64,000 bases of DNA from Deroplatys truncata (Eukaryota; Arthropoda; Insecta; Mantodea; Mantidae). This document shows positions 55,635 through 64,000 of the stretch, in pieces. Numbering within the stretch: position 1 is the first letter of the stretch; every line of letters begins with the position of its first letter. Position numbers and translations under genes: made by a program. The notes under the pieces were generated by a model, which was given only the letters and a program-made list of their open reading frames with translations, was not told where the DNA came from and ran no database searches. Location: assembly GCA_030765065.1 (NCBI GenBank), contig CM060978.1, positions 53,472,421-53,536,420 on the forward strand, given 5' to 3'.

Positions 55635-56521
55635 TTACTTTCTCTACTACGTATAGCACGTAGGGGAAGTATTGTATTCCACCCAAAAATTCGATACCGA
55701 GATTTCACCGGAAGTACATGTTTTGAGCCCCCCTGAATCCAAAAAAATTACTTTTGGAAACACGTCCGTGAGTGTGACTGAACAGCATAACCCAGAAACG
55801 AACAGTCAGATAAACACCAAACTTGGTATTTAGGTTCAGATCTTCCAGAGATGCGACACGAAGGTTTTCAAGAAAATCCCCCTACCCCAAATTACCCTTT
55901 ACATGGAACATTTTTCGAAAATTTTAATTTTCTCATAAATGGCTCTAACGATTTTGATTAAAATATCATATGTTTAAGATATTTTCATGACAAATAAAAT
56001 GTATATCTTGAATTTCCTGGGAATGTCTCCAAAAGTATTCTTCATTGTGAACGACTTTTGCATAACTGGTAAACCATAAGAGAAGACAACATTTTACTAC
56101 ACAAAAAATGTAGATCGTGTTAAAATACACAATTTATGTCCTATAAATTTTTTTGTTGAGTGAACCATTTTCGAGATATTGCTTGTTATTCCCTTAAATT
56201 TTTCAATACTTATTTTCTCAAATGGGAATTCGTTATTAATTTTTTTTGTCTTGGATATGCAAAGAGTATTAATCTGTGGCAAAGAGAATGGTGCTGCACC
56301 TAGCAACCAGCTATTAAGAGATATGTATGTGTTTAAAGGCTACTGTATTTCTATATTGCCCTTGTAAATATATATTCCCCTTACATCTACAAGAAAATTA
56401 GCAATAAGATAAGAGTCTGCAAATGTTTATCTTGATTAACATGAAGTAGATGGAGAATAAGCGTTTGTAAAAATAGTTTGTACAAGAGTAGAGAAAGTCA
56501 TGTGAGTGTAACACATCAGAT
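55635..56521 (+). repeat. HINE-A, complete copy
   Basis: From TTACTTTCTCTACTACGTAT to GTAACACATCAGATTTTT. The microsatellite is nearly lost (GTGAGTGTGACTG at 55768). It carries the variant 3' block also found at 1 and 30540. Confidence 0.85.
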
Positions 56522-57275
56522 TTTTTATCATGTAAATGTCTTTAATACATTATTTTTTAATAAAATTCGTTAGAGCTATGTTTTAAAAAATTGAAATTTT
56601 AAAAAAATGTTCCATGTATAGTGTTTTTGGGAGTGAAGGAATTTTCTTGAAAATATTCGTGTCACATCTTTGGAAGGTATACTGAACCTAAATACCAAAC
56701 GTAGCGTTTATGCGACTATTTGTTTTTGAGTTATGCTGTTCACAGACACAATTATAGAACTTTTTATAAGAATTCTGTTTTTTGGATTTAGGAGCCTATA
56801 AGATGTATTTGTTTTTGAAATGTCAGTATGGAATTTTTGGATGGAATACAATACTTCCACTGCTTATTATAGTAGTAGAGAAAGTAAAAACGATAGCAGT
56901 TTATCTCTTGAGAAAAGCAATAAGCGTTTGAAACTTTAAACCAATTACAGAAGATATATCGGAAAAGGATATCGCTAAAAAGTTTAGCATAAATTGCGTG
57001 CTTCGAAGAGATCTACTTTTTTGTATAGTAAGGTTTTGTCTATCTCTTACGGTTTACCAGTTATACAGAAGCCATTCCAAATGAAGAGGACTTCACAGGC
57101 ATACCCAGAAAATTGTAGATATATATTTTATTTGTCATGCAAATATCTTAAATATATATTATTTTAATCAAAACCGTTAGAGCAATTTTTGAGAAAATAA
57201 AAAATAATGAAAAAAGTCCCATGTAAAGAATACTTCAAGGTGGGGGACTTTTCTTCAAAACCTTCGTATCTCACA
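56522..57275 (-). repeat. HINE-A pieces, minus strand
   Basis: 56522-56889 runs from the TCATGTAAATGTCTTTAA block to AGTAGTAGAGAAAGTAAAAA. 56905-57275 is an older piece from AAGCAATAAGCGTTTG to CTTCAAAACCTTCGTATC. The second ends at a fold-back point. Confidence 0.7.
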
Positions 57276-57806
57276 TTTTGAAACTGTTTATTTTCTCTTT
57301 AAAATGGCTGGAACAATTTTGATTAAAATACCACATATTAAATATATTTACATCGCAAATAAAAATGCATATCTTGAATTTTTGGTGAACAGCCTCTGAA
57401 GTCCTCTTCACTTGGAAGGAATTTTGTATAATCTTGAATAACTGATAAATGTTAAGCGATAGACGAAATCGCTCTATACAAAAAGCCATCTCGAAGTATC
57501 CGTTATTAGTAGTCGAATTGTTCTATATTTTTCATTCTTTTCAAGTCACATCAATTTTCAGTTTTTTCTCGTGTTTGCATGGGAACAGTATGCAATTTTA
57601 AGGCAGCATATAACGTCCAGTTCTTAAACATTTGACTATCGCTGTTCCCTGCGTGTTTATTTCTAATAGTCTAATGCAACTATTTCTGGAAATGTTTATC
57701 TCCATTAAAATGAAGTAGAAAGAAAAATAAGCTTTTGTAAGAATAATTTGCATACCGATTAAGAAGCCAGAGGTTAAAGAAAGTAATTTGAACGTAACAC
57801 ATCAGA
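57276..57806 (+). repeat. Old HINE-A, 3' two-thirds
   Basis: Begins at TTATTTTCTCTTTAAAATGG immediately after the inverted piece and ends GTAACACATCAGATTTTT. Confidence 0.7.
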
Positions 57807-58662
57807 TTTTTATTTTCTATACTACGTATAGTAAATAGGAGAAATATTGTATTCGACCCAAAATTTCGATACCGATATTTCTCCGGAAATACATATCTTG
57901 AGGCCCCCTGAATCCAAAAAACACTTTTAGAAGACATTTCCGTGTGTGTGTCTATTTGTGAACAGCTTAACTCAAAAATGAAACGTCGGATAAATATCAA
58001 ACTTGGTATTTGTATTCAGTATCTTTCAAAGATGCGACAGGAAGATTTTTACGAAAATTTCTCCACCCCAGACTAGCCTTAACATAGAACATTTTTCGAA
58101 ATTTTTTATTTTCTCAGAAATGAGTAACGATTTTGATTAAAATATCATATATTTAAAACATTTTCATGAGAAATAAAAAATACTTCTTGAATTTTAGGAT
58201 AATGTCCCCAAAATTCCTGTTCTTTCTGAATGGCTCTTGCATAACAGGTAAACCGTAAGAGAGCACAAATTTTTCTACACAAAAAATGCAGAGCTCGTTT
58301 AAACACAAAATTTATGTCATGTACAGTTTTTTTGTGGAGTGAATAATTTCCGAGACATTCCTTGTTATTTGTTTGAATTTTCCAATACTAACTTTTTCTC
58401 AAATGGGAATTCTTTATTCGTTTTATTTATATCCTGGACATGCAAAGAGAATGGAATACTCCACATAGCAACCAGCTCTTAAAATATTTTTCTATAGCTT
58501 AAATCCTACCACATATTCCTTGCACCTACAAGAAAATTAATAATAATTTTAGTTTTTGCAAATGCTTATCTCGATTAACATGAAGTAGATGGATAATAAG
58601 CGTTTGTAAAAATAGTTTGTACAAGAGCAGATAAAACACGTGAGTGCAACACATCAGATTTC
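57807..58662 (+). repeat. HINE-A, complete copy
   Basis: From TATTTTCTATACTACGTATA to GTGCAACACATCAGATT, joined head-to-tail to the previous one. Short GTGTGTGTGTC at about 57942-57952. Confidence 0.8.
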
Positions 58663-59369
58663 TTTTTCATAATTTTGTACAGGTATACCACAGTAACATA
58701 TTGTAGATCTTGATAAAATACAGAATTAATTAAGTTTTTTTAGCTTCAGCAATTTCCAATATGTTCATTCCTGTTTTGATTTTCATGTCATGGAAAGACT
58801 CTAGAATAGCAACGCCAACATACAGCGAATCGCGTTTTAATGATTTAATATCACTTCGGCCTCCCCGCAAGCGTTTAACTTGATTTTGGTTCAATAAACA
58901 TCTTCAAGTAATACTGAAGTGTACTAGGCCTACTATACATGTCACATGGTATAAAAGCAGGTTAAAAGCTGTGCAACCTAATAAAAAGCTGAGCACATGC
59001 ACTATGTTTCCCTGTGTCCGCACTTCCAACGCGTGTAACGAAATGGATAGCTGCACATTTCCAAACAGACAAGCGTCATTAACAATCAATTGTACACATA
59101 CTGGGTTGTTTGGGAAATTCAATTAACTTTAGCTGTGCGACGCGTAGGCAATCTGGCGGCCCTAATCAGTTCTATACCTAAGGGATTAACGTCCTCTACT
59201 GCGAATCGAGCAACTGTGAAATTCTCTGGCATCTCTTTCACAAGTTAACGTGATATTTAGAGCAGTTGCAGGAAGATTCAGCACTAATTTAACAACTTTC
59301 CCCATGTCAGTCCGTACACCTGTGAGCGAGAAAAAAAGGTAGTCCATTCTACTGTTTACATATAGCAAG
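58663..59369. other. Mostly unassigned stretch
   Basis: The first ~130 bp look like heavily decayed HINE-A (CATATTGTAGATCTTGAT, CAATTTCCAATATG, TCATGGAAAG). The remainder is not recognised. Confidence 0.4.
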
Positions 59370-59728
59370 TATAGCAAGTGTGTGTGTCTGTGAACAGCAT
59401 AACTCAGAAACGAACAGTCGGATAAACACCAAACTTGGTATTTACGTTCAATATCTTCCAGAGATGCGACACGAAGGTTTTTAAGAAAATCCCTCCACCC
59501 CAGATTACCCTTCACATGGAACATTTTTCGAAAATTTTAATTTTCTCAAAAATGGCTAACGATTTTGATTAAAATATAATATATTTAACATACGGCAAAT
59601 AAAATGTATATCTCGAATTTTCTGGGAATATCTCCAAAAGTATTCGTTATTTTGAGCGACTTTTGCATAACTGGTAAACCATAAGAGATAGACAAAATTT
59701 TACTACACAAAAATATAGGTGCCTTTAA

Positions 59729-60657
59729 AGCCCTCTCCACACTGATTAACATTTAACAAAACTTGTCAAGCGCAACATGTTAACAGTTTGCATGTTGACC
59801 AAATTTTGATTGCAGAATTGACTTAACATGTTAATTGAAAGAGTTGTGCTTGACATTTTTAACATGTTGGATGTTTTCCACTTTTAATGGAAAACTTGTT
59901 AAGTCAATTTGCTCTCTGTGTATGTGATTGGATGAACTTCGGAAGTATCCAGACTGTAAACATGGTAGTTATTGTGTTCGGTAGTTCCGTGTTGACTCGT
60001 TCTGTGCTTATATCTTTGATTTGGTTTGCTTCATGTGAAGTTATGGAATGGACGAAAGAAAAGACACTTTCATTAATAAAATCTTTGTTAAGGCTATCAT
60101 TATGGAACATTGTAATATATGTAATAAAAAGGATGGACAATTATACCAAACTATGTGCAATTTATTGTTGTTCCAGAGGCAATATCAGAAAAAGAAAAAT
60201 AATAACCTCACTTTGCTAGAGAATTGCAAAAAAGGCTCAAGTCTGGCAGCTTCTCTCAAATGTGTGTCCTTTTTGTGAATTATAGGTTAGAAACCTTGCT
60301 CAAAACAAAGTTGAAGTCACTTTGACTTGTTCTCAAGAAATTGAAGTCAAACCTGCTCCGAATTTTAAACTCATTCAAAATATTTTCACTGCTGTGCCGA
60401 TTAACAAGATAGAACCTCATTACCTTCCATTTTTCTTTTTATTACATATCAAACACAGATACAAATAGCAATAGTCGATTCCTAATCACTGGAGTCCATT
60501 TTGCTTTTAGTTAAAAGGTTTTGTTGTCCCAACAAGTCAACTGGTGTGGATAGAATGTTAAACATTCACAGTTACAACATTTTGAAGGCATTTAACATGT
60601 TGAATGAGACATTTTGTTAATTGTTGAATGTTAACTGTTGAACAGTGTGGACTCACC
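59729..60657. mobile_element. 929-bp TTAA-flanked DNA transposon remnant
   Basis: TTAA lies on both sides (59725-59728, 60658-60661). Ends: CTCTCCACACTGATTAACAT and, inverted, GAGTCCACACTGTTCAACAG. AACATGTT palindromes occur near both ends (59785, 59828, 59862, 60596). A TTTTCCA..TGGAAAA hairpin lies near 59875. With a 3-bp TTA duplication it would fit PIF/Harbinger, with TTAA piggyBac or Kolobok. Internal sequence below. Confidence 0.7.
60045..60170 (+). pseudogene. MADF/Myb-like fragment (possible)
   Basis: The plus frame in 59887-60219 has MEWTKEKTLSLIKS then LWN, resembling the start of a MADF (Myb/SANT-like) domain, W(T/S)xExxLxLIxxY...LW. PIF/Harbinger elements carry such a protein beside their transposase. 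The similarity covers only about 25 residues and no transposase was found. Confidence 0.3.
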
Positions 60658-60905
60658 TTAAAACACACAATTTACTCCAAAAATGACTTTTTTGTGCCAT
60701 AAGCCATTTCTGAGATATCCGTTATTAAGTAATGTCATTCTTTTGAAGTTTTTTCGATATACAGCCGCGATAGCATGGAAACAGCATGGAATTTTAAGGC
60801 CAGCATATAGTGTCCAGTTCTTAAACATTTGACTATCGCTGTTGTCATTGTATCTATAACAAATGTGTGATGTAGCGATTTCTACAAAGTTTTATCTCAA
60901 ATTAA

Positions 60906-61289
60906 ATGAAGTAGATGTTTTATCTTATAAAAATCCCAAAACACAGAAATGAACCGTAAGCTATATTATACTCAGTTTGAGTCGAAGGAGTGTTAAAATA
61001 TAACCTCTCTTAAATAATTATACTCCGATTTGTGTAAACAAGTAGAGATGAATAGACCAATGTAACTTGATTAACAACTCGACCTTCTAGAGGGTAGAGT
61101 GGGTGAGAAATGAGTTACCTGCAGAGCTGAACTACACAACAGCCACAATATTTGTATCAATTGCTTCTTCTGTTGTAAACATGGAAATGAACTCTATAAT
61201 TATTAACATTATCGAATAATTGTCGCTAATAAGATGCTATTCCGAAGTATATATCTATTTCATAACTTACTCTCATCCATTATTATACC
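60906..61289. other. Unassigned insert in HINE-A
   Basis: Not HINE-A and not recognised. It precedes the SINE-G copy, and both together interrupt the HINE-A. Confidence 0.35.
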
Positions 61290-61738
61290 TAGCGAAATCG
61301 CTCCACGGTGAGTGTGGGACTCGCATTCGGTAGGTCCTGAGGTAGATTCCAGTCGACTTCCCAATCTTCTCTGGGATTTTTCGTGATTTTTCCTGGTCGG
61401 TAGACAATCCTGAGGTGGTTTATTATCTACCACTATTTCCTTTACATCACTTCTCTTTCACGCGTGCTTCTAGGTTTTGTGGCCTATGGTGCTGCCGGAT
61501 AAATGGCGCGGATGCATGCTGAATGGACACCAGAGGGCTGTTGATTTGTGGGTGGTTCAGCATGATCTCTGCAGCTCCAGCAGTGGGGCGGGTTTTAAGC
61601 CAGCAACTGTTAGGGACTTCCGCGCGTCTCTGTGGTGTGTAGCCTCCTATGGCTTCTTCACCTCATCTCTTCCTCCTGGGGGTAATAATCTATGCAGGTC
61701 GCAGCGCCCGGGGTGCCCCCTCTGTTGAATCACCTACA
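61290..61738 (+). mobile_element. SINE-G, diverged long copy
   Basis: tRNA-like head remnants (GGGACTCGCATTCGGTAGG, B-box relic GTAGATTCCAGTCG), then GGGATTTTTCGTGATTTTTC and CTGGTCGGTAGACAATCC, and a GC-rich 3' part to about 61735. Confidence 0.6.
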
Positions 61739-61949
61739 CCTAAGCTTTTGTAGGAACAGTTTGAGGAAGAGTAAGTAGAGAAAGCCATGTAATTGTAACG
61801 AATAAGAGCTTTTAAACTTTTATTGTGTATATGATATCGCATAGGACCTATATATTTTAGTTGCAGGTCTAACACATACTGAAATGAAATTTAAAGCCAT
61901 TCAGCATTAATGTGTGACAACATTAGGAGAAACGTTCAGAAAAGTTTAT

Positions 61950-62337
61950 TAAAAGTACCGTGCGGGAGGCTACGTCTGTGGCCCGCATTCGGATGGTATG
62001 GACCATGGGTTTTTCGGGGTTTTCCCGGGTCGCCAAGTGAATGTTGAGAAAGATTCTTACATCCCCCGAATTTCCTGTCCCTCCATTTCATTCCATTAAT
62101 TATTTCATTCATCCTTCACCCCGTTTGGTCTGTTTCAGGGTTGGAAGAATCGGCGTTAGAGTTTCCGTGCAATGTGTCAGGGAAAAGGATGCTCTCTGTG
62201 AACCTCCTCTGTCCCTTGACCTTCGACGAGGTTCTTGGGTTTATGGGCCGCCCCCGGCGGGGGCATTGCACTCCATGTGGGTCGCGTTCCCGGTTTGTCT
62301 CTCCGTCTCCTCGGGCGTTTACAGGGTGGATAATTTA
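61950..62337 (+). mobile_element. SINE-G copy
   Basis: GTCTGTGGCCCGCATTCGG, CATGGGTTTTTCGGGGTTTT, CCCGGGTCGCCAAGTGAATG and TCTGTTTCAGGGTTGGAAG match the copies at 11006 and 16358. The A box is eroded. Repeat C follows directly. The ~140 bp between 61807 and 61949 hold nothing recognised. Confidence 0.7.
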
Positions 62338-62656
62338 AGTTGAGACTGTACAATATCTCTAAAACCAAGCGTTGTGTAAAGAAATGACTTAATAAAAGTT
62401 GCTTGATATTTTGGGGGAAAGTAAATGTCATTAGTCGTGTTTTGTTTGAAGGACGTTGTGATGGTCATTTTAGGGTCAATTTAATCTTTTTAAATGGGAG
62501 GTTACCTTTTCTATGTGGTTTGCTCACTCCTCAGTTAAAACTAAACAACATTATAAAGCACTTTGCAATTACTCTTACACCAACGTAAATAACAACGAAA
62601 ATCCAGGAATGCTGTTTGAGGGTCAAGTTACGTTTCGTAATTGGAAACCAACATTT
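62338..62656 (+). repeat. Repeat C, plus copy
   Basis: From TTAAGTTGAGACTGTACAAT to TTGGAAACCAACATTTTT. It is the counterpart of the inverted copy at 19384-19738. A HINE-A begins at its terminal T run. Confidence 0.7.
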
Positions 62657-63526
62657 TTACTTTCTCTACTGCGTATAGTAAGTAGGGGAAGTACTGTATT
62701 CCACCCAAAAATTCGATACCGAGATTTCACCGGAAATACATGTTTTGAGACGCCTTGAATCCAAAAGAAAGCATTTTTGGAAACATGTCCGTGTGTGTGT
62801 CTGTGAACAGCGTAACTCAGAAACGAACAGTCGGATAAACACCAAACTTGATATTTAGGTTCAGTATCTTCCAGAGATGCGACACGAAGGCTTTCAAGAA
62901 AATCCCCCACCCCATATTATCCTTTACATGCAACATTTTTCAAAAATTTTAATTTTCTCAAAAATGGGTAACGATTTTGATTAAAATATCATATGTTTAA
63001 GATATTTTCATGACAAATAAAACGTATATCTTGAATTTTCTGGGAATGTCTCCAAAAGTATTCTTCATTGTGAACGACTTTTGGTAAACTGGTAAACCAT
63101 AAGAGATAGACAAAATTTTACTACACAACAAATGTAGATCGCGTTAAAATACACAATTTATGTCATATACATTTTTTGTTGAGCGAACCATTTTCGAGAT
63201 ATTGCTTGTTATTTCCTTAAATTTTTCAATACTTATTTTCTCAAATGGGAATTCGTTATTCATTTTTTTGTCTTGGATATGCAAAGAGTATTAATCTGTG
63301 GCAAAGGGAATGGTGCTGCACCTAGCATCCAGCTAGGTGCTTAAAGGCTACTGTATTTCTATATTGCCCTTGTAAATATATATTCCCCTTACATCTACAA
63401 GAAAATTAGCAATAAGAGAGAGTCTGCAAATGTTTATCTCGATTAACATGAAGCATATGGAGAATAAGCGTTTGTAAAAATAGTTTGTACAAGAGTAGAG
63501 AAAGTCATGTGAGTAACACATCAGAT
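62657..63526 (+). repeat. HINE-A, complete copy
   Basis: ACTTTCTCTACTGCGTATAG to GAGTAACACATCAGATT. The microsatellite is only GTGTGTGTGTCTG (62791). The variant 3' block GTGCTTAAAGGCTACTG is present. Confidence 0.85.
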
Positions 63527-63765
63527 TTGTTTTGTCCTTGTAATGCAAAGAGAATGGAATACTGCACATAGCAACCAGCTCTTAAAATATTTGACTATCG
63601 CTTAAAGCCTACCAATTTTCCTTGCATCTATGTACAAGGAAATTAGCAATAAGATTAACATCTCTATATCTCGAATAACATGCAGCATATGGAGAATAAG
63701 CGTTTGTAAAAATAGTTCGTACAAGGGTAGAGAAAGTCATGTGGGTGTAACACATCAGATTTGTT
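63527..63765 (+). repeat. HINE-A 3' end, tandem to the previous copy
   Basis: From TTTTGTCCTTGTAATGCAAA to GTAACACATCAGATTTG. Only the last ~240 bp of the element are present. Confidence 0.8.
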
Positions 63766-64000
63766 TATTTTATTTCCTTATTCCTCGTCACAAAATAAAC
63801 AGCTTGGTATAAACCATTTTATGAGAATACATACAGAATGTAGGTTACCATTTAAAGAAATTAAATTAAGTCTAAAATGACCATCATGGCATCCTCCAAA
63901 TAAAACGCCACTAATGGCATTTGGTTTTTCCCCTGATATCAAGCAACTTTTACCAAAGACATTTCTTTCTACAACGCTTAGTTTTCGAGATATTGTGCAG
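63766..64000 (-). repeat. Repeat C, minus copy running off the window
   Basis: Contains TTTAAAGAAATTAAATTAAG, TCTAAAATGACCATCATGG, AAGCAACTTTTACC and GATATTGTGCAG, complementary to the copy at 19125. It is cut by the right edge. Confidence 0.7.

Larger units (their letters stand above)
59370..61806 (+). repeat. HINE-A split by a TTAA element and by a SINE-bearing insert
   Basis: Pieces 59370-59728, 60658-60905 and 61740-61806 follow each other in HINE-A order. The series starts at GTGTGTGTCTGTGAACAGC and ends at AGAAAGCCATGTAATTG. The 5' end before 59370 is lost. Confidence 0.7.

Noticed and set aside
59887-60219. A 110-codon protein in the TTAA element
   Set aside because: Apart from a short MADF-like piece it resembles nothing, and overlapping frames are equally open in AT-rich sequence.
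1-64000. Bacterial-type operons, ribosome binding sites or terminators
   Set aside because: The composition, SINEs, LTRs, introns and transposon types are those of an animal nuclear genome.

Overview
This 64 kb window is AT-rich, intron/intergenic-type animal DNA and contains no intact protein-coding gene that I can support. The transposable-element relics (a DD34E Tc1-like element, a DD41D mariner-like element, several DDE transposase fragments of the insect IS630/mariner type), five tRNA-derived SINE families and a probable gustatory-receptor 3' end point to an arthropod, most likely an insect with a large repeat-rich genome. The species cannot be named from the sequence alone.

The dominant component is one repeat family, called HINE-A here. 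Full copies are about 820-1000 bp and at least 45 full or partial copies lie on both strands from base 1 to 63765. Each has a short subterminal inverted repeat (ACTTTCTCTACT), a (GT)n/(CA)n microsatellite about 160 bp from the 5' end, a small 3' hairpin and T-rich flanks. Copies are often joined head-to-tail. This is the architecture of DINE-1/INE-1-type Helentron-associated elements, so the family is probably rolling-circle derived. A young subfamily and an older, more diverged one are both present.

Other elements sit inside or between HINE-A copies. There are six scattered ~1 kb solo LTRs (LTR-B); three have perfect 4-bp target duplications (GGTA, ACTT, GTTT). One separate 495-bp LTR-like insert (32251-32745) carries heat-shock elements and a TATA box. 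A 1555-bp DD41D transposon (42267-43821) is inserted in one LTR-B. Two Tc1-like copies lie at 8058-8904 and 26501-27741. TA-flanked MITEs occur at 3960-4239 and around 14437-14958, the latter still carrying the end of a transposase. A 929-bp TTAA-flanked element with a MADF-like relic lies at 59729-60657. SINEs with 7-13 bp target duplications are scattered throughout.

Region by region: 1-7060 is HINE-A with a nested LTR, SINEs and a MITE. 7061-13500 holds SINE-G copies and a truncated Tc1. 13516-19740 holds HINE-A, a MITE, SINEs, a transposase relic and repeat C. 19740-25825 is dense HINE-A, partly tandem. 25826-29065 holds the better Tc1 copy. 29066-44030 is HINE-A with the LTR-B cluster, the heat-shock LTR and the DD41D element. 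44500-52545 is HINE-A with a SINE-K and a non-LTR retrotransposon relic. 51361-53108 is a probable chemoreceptor remnant. 53371-54490 is a 102-bp-unit tandem array. 55321-63765 is again HINE-A with nested insertions, and repeat C runs off the right edge.

The elements form layers by insertion order (for example DD41D into LTR-B; LTR, SINE and TTAA element into HINE-A), so the window gives a relative chronology of invasions. Exact ends of diverged copies are approximate unless a target duplication is quoted.
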